Shown: in pieces, positions 21,740-33,805 of the stretch
Layout: each line of letters begins with the position of its first letter
How positions within the stretch are numbered: position 1 is the stretch's first letter
Assembly: GCA_033398695.1 (NCBI GenBank)
Contig: CM065805.1
Coordinates: forward strand, 165,145,787 to 165,209,786
Direction: 5' to 3'
Length of the DNA stretch: 64,000 nucleotides
From: Orobanche coerulescens
Taxonomy: Eukaryota; Streptophyta; Magnoliopsida; Lamiales; Orobanchaceae
Notes under the pieces: model-generated
Told to the model about the DNA's origin: nothing
The model's database searches: none
Seen by the model: the letters and a program-made list of their open reading frames with translations, nothing else
Program-made: the position numbers and the translations under genes

Positions 21740-22903
21740 AGACTAACTAGAGGAGGATACCAGTACTTCGATAGTGGATGCTCTCGTCACATGACTGGAG
21801 ATAGGAGCAAGCTATCTCGATTTTGTAGAAGGTCGCGGTCCAAAAGTTCGCCGGTGATAAGTCTAAAGGAAGAACAAGAGGGAAAGGAAACCTACTTGTC
21901 GGGAAATTCAAGGTCACCGATGTTGCATATGTTGAAGGCTTACAAGATAATCTACTTAGTATTAGCGTTCTATGATAAACAGCTTCGGTGAAGTTCTATA
22001 TAGATCGGCAGAGAGTCAAGAACACCCAAACCAAGGAAGTTGTGCTTACAGAAGCAGACATCGTAATATGTACATTGCCGATCGAAGCCTATGAGCTCCT
22101 CAATTCCATGTTTTGTTGCCAAAGGCACTGCAGATCTTAGCTGGCTATGGCACAAGAGGATGTCTCACGTCAACTTCAAGACGATCAACAAGCTTTCAAG
22201 ACAGGGTATGGTTAGAGGTTTTCCAGATGTGTCATTCAAGAAGGACAGCGTCTGCGGTCCATGCCAGAAAGGCAAGCAAATCAAGTCAACCCTGAAAAGC
22301 AAATCCTACCTTTCAACCCAAAGAGCGTTGGAAATGCTACACATGGATCTCTACGGTCCTGTAGACCCAGTAAGTTTGGGAGGTAAGAAATATTGCATGG
22401 TTGTTTTTGATGATTATTCCAGGTATGCTTGGACGATCTTTCTTAGCAAGAAAAAGGAAACAACATCTAGGCTGCCCGAGCTCCTGAGGATGTTGCAGAA
22501 TGAAAAAGCATCGAGTATTGTGTGCATTCGTTCCGACAGAGGTACTGAATTTACTAACCGCTTTATAGAGCAATACTGTTCGGAGAATGGCATACAGCAC
22601 GAATACTCAGCTGCCCGTACACCTCAACAAAATGGTGTTGCCGAGCGAAAGAATAGGACGTTGAAAGAAGCAACAAGGACAATGATTGCCGCAAGCAAAT
22701 TGCCACAGCGTTTCTGGGGTGAAGCAACCAATACAGCGTGCTACACTCAAAACCGCTGTATCGTCAACAAGCACCACAACAAAACAGCTTACGAGGTATG
22801 GAATAACAAAACTCCATTAGTTTCGTACTTTCACATTTTTGGATGCAGGTGTTATGTTTTGAACAATGGGAAGGCCAACTTAGAACCTTTGATGAAAAAT
22901 TAG
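21740..22903 (+). pseudogene. pol: SIRE protease and integrase
   Basis: The protease box FDSGCSRHMTGD is encoded at about 21768-21800, but the frame shifts soon after. Integrase is open from 22091 to 22903 (270 codons): zinc finger HKRMSHVNF … CGPCQKGKQ, then MDLYGPV, FDDYSRYAW, CIRSDRGTEF and TPQQNGVAERKN, which give the D, D and E of the catalytic core. The frame joins the protease region through a missing base at about 22087, in what looks like a former CTG. Confidence 0.8.
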
Positions 22904-24960
22904 ATGAAGGAATATTCGTAGGATACTCCTCCGTCAGCAAAGCTTTCAGAATCTTTAATAAAAGGAGGCTGAAGATCGAGGAATCAGTTCATGTAGTGTT
23001 CGACGAACCACACCATGACCCTACAGGAGTAGATGATATCACTCAGGACATTCACCATCTATCTATCTTGGATCCACCTACACCCATAGAACCTGTAGTT
23101 GATTTAGAAATCAACCCCGCAGCTGTAAGAATCGATGTGGATGAAGCTGACGCTATTCAAGCTGAAGCTGTACCCACAGAAACTTTCGATACAGTACGGG
23201 ATCCTGAACTAGAACCCGACCGAAGATGGTTGAGAGATCACCCGCAAGAGCTGATCATTGGAAACATTAATGCCGGTGTTTCTACTCGTAGGAGAATACA
23301 GAGTACACAAGGAAATGTACTTTGTGCACAAGAAGAATCTAATGTCAAGTCTCACAGCTTCCTGAATGGAAATCTCAATCCGAACTCGGGAGACTCAATA
23401 TGAGCACTATCGCCGTATTCTTAGCCCATCGAACTGTTTCGACCATAGACGCTCCGAACAACTCTCATTGGATAACATCTATGGAAGAAGAGCTTAACGG
23501 TTTGAAAGAAATAATGTGTGGTATCTTGTACCTGATCGACACACCAATCGGTTATAGGAACCAAATGGGTATTTCAAACAAAAAGGATGGAAATGGACTT
23601 ATCATAAGGAACAAATCCGGACTAGTAGCACAAGGCTATTGTCAGAAGAAGGAATCGACTATGATGAAACATTCGCCCGTAGCGAGACTAGAAGCCATGA
23701 GGATATTTTTAGCCTTTGCGCCCATAAAAGTTTTATCGTATACCAAATGGACGTCAAGAGTGCTTTCTGAATGGAGAGCTTACGAAGAAGTTTATGTTGA
23801 ACAACCACCGTGGTTTGCCAACACATACGGTATCGATCTAGTTTACAGGCTAAGGAAAGCCCCAGACGGACTTAAACAAGCCCCTAGAGCCACAGTACGA
23901 AACCCCGTCCCAAAGATCTAATCAACAATGGATTTGAGAAAGGTGTCGACAAAACCTTGTTCAAGATACAGAAGGTGATGACCTTCTAATGGTACAAATC
24001 TATGTCGATGATATTATTTTTGGTTCAACTAACCTTGCTCTATGTCAAAGGTTCTCACATCTCATGCAAAGCAAATTTGAAATGAGTATGATGGGGAACT
24101 TAGTTATTTCCTAGGTTTGCAGTAAAACAGATTGCCTACAGGTATATTCATCAACCAGAGAAATACAAAGAAGGAGCTTCTCAACAAATTTGGAATGAAC
24201 AATTCCAAATCTTCGCTAACCCCCATGAGCACTTCCGTGCAAATTAGTGCCGAAGCGGAAAGCCGTTTGACCAATCACTCTACAGAAGCTCATCGGTTCG
24301 CTCCTGTACTAACGGCTAGCAGCCGATATCCAGCTTCTTTGTTGGAGTGTGTGCGAGATACCAAGTTGCACCTAAGGAATCACACTTCAATACCTAAACG
24401 AATCACGAAATACGTCAAAGGCAAATGATGCAGACTATGGTATCCTAAGGAAGGCGGATTCGATTTAGTGGATACAATGACTGGATCTCGGAGGTCGCAA
24501 GCTAGATAGGAAGAGTACAAGCGGAACTTGTCACTTTCTCGGACCTAGACTCGTATCTTGGTTCAAGAAGAAGCAATTGGCAAATTCTCTTTCCACTACC
24601 AATCAGTACTATGTCATTGGGTGGTCGCCGTATGCGATCCTTGGATGCAAAGAACAACTGCCGATTATGGAATCGATGCTAGAGACTCCAATCATGTGTG
24701 ATAGCACGAGTGCAATTGCAATCACGCACAACTCGTTTTGCACTCGCGCACTAAGCATATCAACATGAAGCATCATTTTATCGTAAATCATGTCGAGAAC
24801 AAGGATGTTCGCTGAAAAGGTTCATACACATCCAACGGGCCGACATTTTCACCAAGCCTCTCGACACGCAAGATTCAACATGCTAAGAACAGACTGGGGA
24901 TACTACAAACGGACTCGTAAGTAAATTTACTGCTTTTACTCAACAATTGAGGGGAATCTT
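22904..24960 (+). pseudogene. pol: SIRE integrase tail, reverse transcriptase and RNase H, many frame breaks
   Basis: 22843-23403 gives the integrase tail and linker (FDEKLDEGIFVGYSSVSKAFR). RT is recognisable across 23440-24130, with DVKSAFL-like sequence around 23750 and the catalytic YVDDIIFGST at 24001. RNase H follows (about 24560-24800, ending with a TKHIN..HHF-like phrase) and pol sequence fades by 24960. No frame is open for long. Each block is individually well conserved, so the damage consists of many small indels rather than long decay. Confidence 0.75.
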
Positions 24961-25676
24961 TGTAAGACCCGTGAATACATGATTCAACATTAATTATCTC
25001 GTACACTCGAAACATCAATACGATCAGAGCGAATGAAGGCATATGAATCCTACAAATGTGTGCAATAATTAAGGGGGAATATCAGTAGGACCCATGAATA
25101 CAAGATTAATCCAAATATTGCCGTATGGAATTCAAAACCTATTAGTACCTTTTTAAGGGGAACGTTGTATCGGCGCGAGAACAAAGACATACTATAGGAT
25201 TTCGATTCGATGTAATATAATATTATTTCCTTTTAAAATAATTTTTGTCCACGTGCCTGTTTTTATGTCAAACGTCATGTTCATTAAATGCCTTACACGA
25301 CATCTCGACAACCGAATCTCAAAAGCCGCGATGTTTTTAAATTGTTTATTATTTTTAAACCGCCGTTTTAGGCATTTAGGTAATCAACCTATGTCAAGTG
25401 GGACCCATGTATTTTAAAACCTTTTAATGGATTAGCGTACAGTTACACTAAATCCATCCCGACCGTCGATTTCAAAACCGGTTCCCATCCCTTAAAATCG
25501 ACCATTCGTACTGCAAACCCTATTTCGCGCCAAGTATAAAAGGATCAGATACGCCATTAGAGACTCTTTACGCTTTCGCAATTACAAGAGATCTCAAGCA
25601 AACAAATTACATATTTTCTGCATAATCACTGCAAATTTCTACTATTTTCTTCCACCTTCGTTTTAAGAAAACATCC
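24961..25676. promoter_or_regulatory. Region between pol and env-like gene, with TATA box
   Basis: No protein is encoded. A TATA box (TATAAAAGG) lies at 25535-25543, followed by about 130 bp of A/C-rich leader up to the ATG at 25677. This arrangement suggests the env-like gene has its own promoter. Related phrases (GACCCGTGAATACA, GACCCATGAATACA) occur at 24967 and 25090. Confidence 0.55.
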
Positions 25677-28291
25677 ATGGCTAGTCAATCTTCTTCCCCT
25701 GTTCTGAAGAAAACCTCCAACATCATTGATGGCCGGATCTTCTCGAAACCTGTCATCATCGAGCGTATCATCTCTGAAATCAACGACACCGAACCAATGG
25801 AGTATATTATTACTCGTCTTGAGCAACAAGGTCTTTATCGCTTCGGGAGCAAAACCGCCGACAAATACGACGCCCATCTGGTTGAGGAATTCTACCTCAA
25901 CGCCGCCGTTCGTTTTCTGTCACTAGCCGTGGAGGACATGTTGCCGACATCACCGCAATGTACCCAAGGAGTGAAAATCTGCATCAATAGCGACCTACTC
26001 CAGAAAATCTACAGGCTGCCCGCCGACGGCCTGACCATAGACCAGCTTGAGACATTCGGGTCTCAAGAATTGATTACCAAGTTTTATGGACTTTTTACAG
26101 GGTCCAAAGTGGTTGACATGGTGACAACCACCTGTCACAAGAAAAATTTTCTTCTTTATTTCGTTTATCTGCATGACTTCCTCGTAATCATTGAAAATCG
26201 AACCGGTGCGTTCGAAATGTGCACGAATCTAAGGTTCAGAATGATGGTAGCTATTTTGACCTGTGAAAAGGTCAATTGGTGCCAAATCATTTTGAAACGT
26301 CTTCAAGAAGAGGTGTGCAAGCCTGCCACCCAAAAGAAATCATTTGGTTTAATGCTAAACTACATCCTGACGAAGTGCGGAGTGATGCAATCCGCCGATG
26401 CCAAGAAAAATAGCTCACGGATATATTTAGGAGGTGTCAAGCCCACTGCTTATAACCAAAGCACCCTGCATGCCAACCATCCGCGAACCAGGCACATGCC
26501 TATTTCTGACAAACCCAGAGATGTATCCGTGAAGGTCCCAGAAATGGAATCTTCTAAGAAGAAGCGCAAGCATTCTCACAGCAAGAAGCACTCTGCTGGT
26601 GAGAAGTCCAAGAAGAGACTCCGGAGGCTCTCAAAAATCAAAACCAAACACTCCGAGGATGTCTCGCCCGTGGCGCAACCCATCAAGAACCCTGTGGCCC
26701 AACCTGCGGAAGAGGTGTCTCCTACTGCATCGACAGTAGATCCCGAGCCTTTGGCGGCTACGACGGATATAGAGACATCTGCCAACATTCAAGACGTTAG
26801 CACGTCGGCTGCCCATTCGGAGCCAAAAGCTACTTCTCCTCTACGGGATTCCACACCCGTGCAGGATCCAATTTCCTTCGGGGCACCATCCCCTGCAAGG
26901 AGTCCATCTTCCGTGCAGGATCTCATACCTGTACCGGAATCCCTTGAAACAGCGTCTCCAGACGTGATTCGAAGTCCCTCCCCTGACTCAATCATAAACC
27001 AAACACTTCTTTCGGTTCAAATTGAACAAGCGTACGAAAGATTTCTGCAATGGAAAGGCTATAGGCTAGCTCCGTACGACACACTGTACAACTGGAGCGA
27101 ATGGAGCCACGAAGAGCGGTTCGTCTCCGAAGTAACAGACTCAACTGAAATTGAGGCCCTGCTACGATGGGACAACGCCTCTTGCAAAGATCTCATTGAA
27201 AGCCACCTGCTGCACAAATCCGACGCAAGAATAAAAGGAAAGAAGAAGTCAGAGGACTCTCCCATAAATCCAAAAGCTGACGACGATGCCGACTCAGACG
27301 ATGACGACGATGCTCTTCAAGCAGGTCTGAGATTGAGCCGTGAAGAGGTTGAAGCCCGAGCCGCCTCTCCACCCAGAAAAGACGAAGGACCTTCTAACCA
27401 AGCCAATCCACCTTCGCCACAAATGAGAACATTCCCGACCAGGAGGAATCAGTCCCTCCAGTCGAGGAAGATCAAGAAATTTTGGAACAGGCACCCGAGC
27501 CTGTTGCGACCGAAGAAGCCATTCCTGCAAGCCAACAGGAGGATTCAGTCCCTCCTGCATCCGTATCTGCCGGAGAACCTTCGCCACAGGATGCTTCTGA
27601 ACCAACTGTCGCCGTACCACAAGAAGCTTCTCCCGCCCCTGCAACCTTGGAATCCGAGGACGGTAACGAACCTGAGGATGTCCAACTTACTTCACGTCCA
27701 TCCGTGAACGTAAGGAGGTTGAACTGCACTGAAGACTTCGCCCAGCCTGACTCTCCTATCTCTGCTGCACGTAAAGAGCGCCTGCAAGCTCTTGGCCTTC
27801 AGACTGTATTTATCCAAGACGCAGTAAACGCTTTATCTTATGTTGAAAAGGCACTGAATTGGATGCACACCTCTTCCGTAGAAGAAATGACCACTCTTCA
27901 ACACGAAGTATCTCGAGTTGTCGACGCATTCATCCTTCTGCCAGAAGTTTTCAAGCAATCCTTGAAGATCATGGAGGATAAACAAGAGAAACTGCTGAAG
28001 GAGGAAGCTTCAAAGACAAGAATTGCTGAAGCCAAGACCGCCTGTGCAATGATTGAGAACAGCTCTCAACTGCGTGCGCACGACAAAAACATTCAAGAGA
28101 TGTCGCAGACTCTTTACTCCCTTGTTGAAAGAATAAACAGCATCGAGACCAAACAGGACGCCGCTCTTGAAATCCTGCAAAGTCTTGATGAAGCCAAAAA
28201 GGGGGAAGAGGCACGAGAAGCTGCAAGGAGAATAAGACTGCAACAGGAAAGGGAATTTGAGGTCGCTCGAGCAAGATTGCCGCCGAATTGA
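25677..28291 (+). CDS. SIRE env-like protein (plant transposon protein domain, Lys-rich middle, coiled-coil end)
   Basis: The first frame runs 25677-27707 and the protein continues in a second frame to 28291; the switch is near 27420, where one base appears missing in a CAG context. Residues 1-250 form a folded region (MEYIITRLEQQGLYRFG, TKFYGLFTGSKVVDMV) resembling the 'putative plant transposon protein' found in SIRE and Athila env-like genes. A lysine-rich stretch follows (SKKKRKHSHSKKH, possible nuclear signal), then long Ser/Pro/Ala- and acid-rich repeats. The end (about 27900-28290) is strongly coiled-coil. I see no clear signal peptide or membrane span, so envelope function is doubtful. 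Confidence 0.75.
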
Positions 28292-28768
28292 ACAAGCTAG
28301 CACCTCAATCCCAAAGCTTTAGAATTTCGTGCTCCGGACTGTAATTCCATGACCCAAATGTCCCTTGGCAAAATCTTATCCAATGACCTTCTAAATACGT
28401 CACGACCAACCGCAACCCAACCGCCAAGAAGTGAAGCACTGGAGGAAGAATGAACTGATGAGATATTTTGTCAGACTCATCAGGGAATCCGCCATCTTCA
28501 AAAATTATAAAACGTTAGCGGAGGCAGCAGACAAGTTTTCAAAGATGCTAGAAGAAGGTAAGCTCCCTCTCCAAGTCGAGATGAAATAAAAACATAGAAG
28601 AGGAGATCGGGTCACCCATCCAGAAGATTGGATACTTGCCTTTGATCGTTCATATGAAGGAAGAGCGATTTACCAGGAACGAGGCAATGATTCACTTCAA
28701 AACTGGTGGCGTGGCACCGAGAATGAGCCAGGAAAGAGACCTTGGAGGCACGCGGATTATAGATGAGG
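28292..28768 (+). pseudogene. C-terminal remnant of the env-like gene
   Basis: After the stop at 28289-28291 a neighbouring frame continues plausibly (ELNKLAPQSQSF). Two further open blocks follow: 28457-28590 (FVRLIRESAIFKNYKTL) and 28591-28766 (THPEDWILAFDRSYEGR … WWRGTENEPG). They suggest the intact protein was about 1000 residues long. A poly(A) signal AATAAA lies at 28847. Confidence 0.5.
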
Positions 28769-28846
28769 AGATGAAATTTATGTATATTATTTTTTTGTAA
28801 TTTCTATTCAACACAGCAAACTTTGTACTCAATCATTTTGAATATC

Positions 28847-28852
28847 AATAAA
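28847..28852 (+). terminator. Poly(A) signal after the env-like gene
   Basis: AATAAA lies in AT-rich sequence about 80 bp after the last env-like codons. Together with the TATA box at 25535 it would define a self-contained transcription unit inside the element. Confidence 0.45.
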
Positions 28853-29268
28853 ATAGTTTGTTTATCTTGAAAGATTACAACTCGTAATCTACTGTGTTTA
28901 TGTATGATTACTTAAAATTGTTTGATAGGAATCTCCAGTTAGATAAACTTGATTGAAAAATAAGCTGTACGAACTAGTCTACGAACAGTTCATAGTTTCA
29001 GTTGTAAACTTAGAATACATTGTAAGATTGTGCCTGCGCGCCAATCATAAGCTTAAGTTGTAATAAATCTCAAACTGTATCGAACATGCCTGCGAGCAGT
29101 TCATTATTGTAGACTAAGTCACTAATTCAAGACCTATTGACGAAAGACCAAGAAATCTGCCAGAAGTCATCGAAGAAGAATGCTTCATGAAGAAGGTTTT
29201 GGCATCATCAAGAAGACTCGAAGAGTTGAAGTAAGTTAGTCTTGGCAAATTGTCAAAAAGGGGGAAAT
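28853..29268 (+). other. SIRE 3' non-coding region and polypurine tract
   Basis: No coding sequence is seen. The polypurine tract AAAAAGGGGGAAA at about 29255-29267 directly precedes the right LTR, as needed for plus-strand priming. Confidence 0.7.
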
Positions 29269-30444
29269 CATTGGGAAAAACAATAACCTCAGATCGAATC
29301 ACCGATACCCGATCCCTGTATCGATTGTTATTTGTTATTGAGAAGGTTTTGACATATATGCCAAATATACAGTAAGGAAACTGTATCGAGGATTCAAGGC
29401 TTTATCCTATATCGAAAATCTACCTCGAATCAGCATCAGTGAAGCTCGTCAGTACAGCAAGAAGACTTGCAAAAGATCAAGTATGGAAACTGTCTCGATG
29501 CCCTAAATACAGTCATCTTCCATACAGTTCACAAAAGGACAAGAAAGAACACAAATCAAGTCCCGTTGAACAAAGAAGTATTTAAATACTCAAGGATAAA
29601 GTATTTAAATACTGTCAGTCTTCTGATCTTCAGAATCCCGCGAAATCCGGATCATGTCATATTCCCGTTGAAGGAAATCTTATTCAAACGGACATCTCAA
29701 CGGATACTTTCTTCAGAGGCTATATATATCCTTGAAGACATTGAAGATTAGTTACAACAAGTAACCAACCAACTGAACGAACTCAAGTATCATAACTCAC
29801 AAAGCTATCAAAGTTATCATCTGAGCAAACATATCTCTAGAGCATACTGCAAGTTAGAACGAAAGAGATATACAGTGCTCAACATCAAGAACAGCTATCA
29901 TCAGCTCAAGAACGTGATATTCAAAGTCACTGTTCTTACAGTTAACTACCTTTTACCTCTGTGTAAAAACCGAGCTCTGTGTGAACTCAACAAGTTATTC
30001 TGACCTGTGTGGGACGAATAAAGACGAAGCTTTGGAACTGTGTGTGAAGAAGCTAGTCAAGAAGGAAGCTTTAACCAATCTGTGTGAACGGTTGAAAGCG
30101 ACATTCTTTGTATCAATCTGTGTGAACGATACAAGGATAGGTTTGTTTATAATTACGTAGTTGTGTATGCAGTAATTATATAATAAACTTTTTACTCCTG
30201 TGTGGAGGACCAGTGGACGTAGAGGGGTTTACCTCGAACCACTTAAAATACTGTGTTATTTACCTTCTGCTTTTACTGTTTGAAATAACTGTGATATATT
30301 AAGTATACACCTAATACGTCGTTGCTGTATCCACGGCAACTAACTGTATCCAAGACTTCCGCTACGCACTCAGATTTAGATTCCATACAGTTTGTTGTTT
30401 AAACGATTTCCCAAACTGTATCCAGTATACTTAAGTGGCCAACA
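29269..30444 (+). mobile_element. 3' LTR of the SIRE/copia element
   Basis: It is the partner of 18194-19353, starting at CATTGGG (expected TGTTGGG) and ending GGCCAACA at 30444, about 1176 bp. It is followed by the AATGC duplication. Compared with the left LTR it keeps CAG and CTG where the left copy has CG, CCG or TCG. Confidence 0.9.
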
Positions 30445-30449
30445 AATGC

Positions 30450-31833
30450 GTAACAAAAATGGGTCCACACCCTGATTCTCCCTGATCGCCTCCTCAAGTG
30501 ACGATGAAATTTCCAACGTACAAAGTTGCCCTTGTACTCGTTGTAACCAGACCTCGATCTCGGGTCTCAGAAATTCCTGCTGAAGTTCCTTCTGAACTGT
30601 TAATCGAGCAAGCATATGCTCCTGAACGGACTTACGACTCAAGGCGTCGGCGACAACGTTTGCCTTGCCCGGGTGGTAAAGGATCCCGATATCATAATCT
30701 TTGATTAGTTCCAACCACCGTCTCTGTCGCATATTTAACTCCTTCTGAGTAAATATATACTTTAAACTCTTATGATCGGTGAATATCTGACAGGTAACCC
30801 CATAAAGATAATGACGCCAAATCTTCAATGCGAACACCACGGCTGCTAGCTCCAGGTCATGGGTCGGATAATTAACCTCGTAAGGTCTCAATTGCCGTGA
30901 AGCATAAGCGATAACTTTCCCGTTCTGCATGAGTACACATACGAGACCCTGTCCGGACGCATCACTATAGACCACAAATCCCTCCGTCCCTTGCGGTAAG
31001 GAAAGAACAGGTGCTGAAGTTAACCGGCTCTTGAGTTCCTCAAAACTCTGTTGACACGCGTCGGACCACGTGTATTTCTTATCTTTCCGTAAAATATTCG
31101 TCATGGGTTGAGCGATTTTAGAAAATCCTTCCACAAATCGCCGATAATAACCCGCTAATCCGAGGAAACTTCGGATTTCCTTAACATTCTTCGGAGGTAG
31201 CCAATCTCGAATAGCCTCCGTCTTCTGAGGATCGACACGAACTCCGTCGGATGAAATACGTGTCCGAGAAACGTCACTTCGGACATCCAGAATTCACATT
31301 TGAAAAACTTCCCATAAAGTTGCTCTCATCTCAAGACGTCGAGGACCTGATGAAGGTGAAACTCGTGTTCCTCCCAGTCACGAGAATAAATCAAAATGTC
31401 ATCAATGAAGACAACCACAAATTGATCCAAAAAGTCGATGAAAACCCGATTCATTAACTCCATGAATACCGCAGGTGCATTAGTTAAACCAAACGGCATT
31501 ACCACGAATTCATAATGACCATAGCGTGTTCGAAACGCCGTTCTCGCGATATCCGACTCTCGAATTCGCAACTGATGATATCCAGATCTTAAGTCGATCT
31601 TGGAAAATACTGAAGCTCCCTGAAGTTGATCTAAGAGATCATCAATACGGGGTAAAGGATACTTATTCTTGATCGTCACCCGATTCCTGGTAATCAATAC
31701 ACAAGCGGAACGAACCATCCTTCTTCATGACAAATAACACTGGTGCTCCCCACGGGGACGCACTCGGTCGAATATAACCCTTCTCGAACAATTCCTCAAG
31801 TTGGTTCTTTAATTCCTGCATTTCGGGGCCATC
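30450..31833 (-). pseudogene. pol: Tekay element A reverse transcriptase and RNase H
   Basis: RT motifs include [27 protein letters not shown] and the catalytic [10 protein letters not shown] (31326-31718). RNase H (to 31134) keeps [32 protein letters not shown] and [10 protein letters not shown], so all four acidic positions are present. Frame breaks lie near 31840, 31715 and between 31326 and 31134. The left end is the SIRE insertion point; integrase continues at 18188. Confidence 0.85.
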
Positions 31834-33774
31834 CTAAGACGGTGCCTTCGATATCGGGGACGTACCAGGCTCCAACTCAATCGTGAATTCCACATCCCTC
31901 TGTGGAGGCAAACCAGGTAACTCGTCTGGAAAAACATCGGCATATTCCTTCACTACCGGAATGTCCGTCAATGTTACTGATGATTTCTCTGTTTTGGTCA
32001 TATAGCACCAATAACCGACACATCCCTGATTGAGTAATCTCACTGCTTTCATCAAATTAATGACCTTTCCAGAACAGTCGGGATTACCTCCCTGAAATAC
32101 ACATTCAACCCCATCGTCTGAAATGATAGTGATCATACGCTTACGGACACTAATGATGGCATCATGACGATCCATCCTATCAATACCCAGAATGACGTCA
32201 TCTCTCGGCAAATCTACTACGATTAGGTCTGCTAGCCATACACGGCCATGAAGCTGAATCGGACAATTCTGAATCTCACGATTTCCGATAATTCTTCTAC
32301 CGTCAGGTAGACCAATGACATAAGGGTCACAACTAGTAGCACTACCCAGACGTAGTCTACTCAAGCATGACTCGGAAATGAATGAATGCGATGCACCAGT
32401 ATCAAAAAGGGTACACACAGGTTGAGATAGAATATCTAGTGTACCTGATATCATCCGGGCCTCTGGATCGTCGGTCTTCTTCATCTCATAAATTCGGGGC
32501 TTGCCGGCCCCCGAACCGACGCCCTGTCTCGATAGCTCTGCTCCGCCTTTAGCTCCCGCTGCCTTGAACGACGCTGACCGAGTGGCCCGATTACGCACCG
32601 TTGAATGTCTTGGGGCTCGAGATGACGCCGGAGTGGGTTTAGAGTCCCTTCGCAAAACGGGCCCTATGCCCGGCAATCCCACGATTGTGGCACGTGATGA
32701 TCGCTTGGACATTTGGTGCTGAAATGGCCCTGCTCTCACGGTTGAAACAGTGATGGCCGAATCGCCGCTCGTGGATCGAGATTCCGCGGGTTTAGACGCC
32801 AGGGGAGGTCGCTCAGAAAAAGTAGAGCCCGCACGTGGTTTCTTGAAAGTGGCCTGGCTCCCGTCAGACTGATTACGGTTCTTGGACTTCTTGCTAGCAG
32901 ATGAAGGTTGCTGCTTAGCAATCTCCTTATCAGTAAGCTCATAGGTAAGAGCTTTCTCAATGAACTCGGCCAGAGTGGCACAATTATGATTAAGCAACTG
33001 TAGCCGCATACGAGGTTTCAGCCTCTTGCTGAAATACTTGATCTTGTCCGCCTCAGAGTGAATGATAGATGAGGCGAATGGAAGAAGTTCTTGAGATTTT
33101 TCGGCAATGGCGAGAACATCATCATCCGCCGAAAGGTCGGGAGTGAGTAATTCCGACAACTTGGCCTCCCTGAGTGGGGCCGGATAGTACCTCTCCATCA
33201 TGAGAGTCTTGAACTGATCCCAAGTACATGATCCGTCTGTGGGCTTCAACGATAACCACCATGAATGAGCGCTCTTACCAATATAGTAAGCCGCAACTGA
33301 AACTTTATGCCCTTCAGGGCAATCCACCATAGCAAATAACTTCTCAAAATGCTCAAGCCAATGAACAATATCCGCCGGCTCAGATGAGCCCTCAAAGGTA
33401 GGTGGTCGCTGACGAGAGATATCGCTAATGATATTGCTTACACCCCTCTCTTGCCTCTGAGGTGGCGGCGGAGGATCCTGTTGATTTTGAGTAGTGGAGT
33501 TATGCATCGCCTCCATAAGTTGTGCCATCTGCGTCATTTGGGCCATCATGCCCTGCATAAAAGCGAGCGGGTCAACCCGAACACCCTCTGACTGAGCTGT
33601 GTCCCGAGTACGACTCCCTGATAGTGAATGATCACGTCCAGGTGAATGAGTGGCAGCATCACTGCTCGATGAGTTAACATTATTCCTGGCATTCGCACGT
33701 GTATTCACACGAGTTCTCGGGATTCGGCCCGCTCCACGGCCTCGTCCTCCACGTCCTCTGCCAGCCCTTTCCAT
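31834..33774 (-). CDS. gag: Tekay element A gag-protease
   Basis: The start MERAGRGRGGRGRG at 33774 is chosen because element B shares it exactly; an upstream Met at 33792 is less likely. The gag core follows (ADIVHWLEHFEKLFA, SAHSWWLSLKP). Where element B has two zinc knuckles (about 32640-32740 here) this copy reads out of frame and loses them, apparently through compensating indels. The aspartic protease box CTLFDTGASHSF is intact (about 32390-32420) and ILGID follows. The frame ends at 31834, just before RT. Confidence 0.85.
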   Translation of the reverse strand: MERAGRGRGGRGRGAGRIPRTRVNTRANARNNVNSSSSDAATHSPGRDHSLSGSRTRDTAQSEGVRVDPLAFMQGMMAQMTQMAQLMEAMHNSTTQNQQDPPPPPQRQERGVSNIISDISRQRPPTFEGSSEPADIVHWLEHFEKLFAMVDCPEGHKVSVAAYYIGKSAHSWWLSLKPTDGSCTWDQFKTLMMERYYPAPLREAKLSELLTPDLSADDDVLAIAEKSQELLPFASSIIHSEADKIKYFSKRLKPRMRLQLLNHNCATLAEFIEKALTYELTDKEIAKQQPSSASKKSKNRNQSDGSQATFKKPRAGSTFSERPPLASKPAESRSTSGDSAITVSTVRAGPFQHQMSKRSSRATIVGLPGIGPVLRRDSKPTPASSRAPRHSTVRNRATRSASFKAAGAKGGAELSRQGVGSGAGKPRIYEMKKTDDPEARMISGTLDILSQPVCTLFDTGASHSFISESCLSRLRLGSATSCDPYVIGLPDGRRIIGNREIQNCPIQLHGRVWLADLIVVDLPRDDVILGIDRMDRHDAIISVRKRMITIISDDGVECVFQGGNPDCSGKVINLMKAVRLLNQGCVGYWCYMTKTEKSSVTLTDIPVVKEYADVFPDELPGLPPQRDVEFTIELEPGTSPISKAPS

Positions 33775-33805
33775 ACTGAAGTGGAAAGTCATATGATGAT
33801 TATAT

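Noticed and set aside
19540..22600. Minus-strand frames opposite SIRE gag and integrase
   Set aside because: They lie opposite well-recognised gag and integrase motifs and have no independent similarity.
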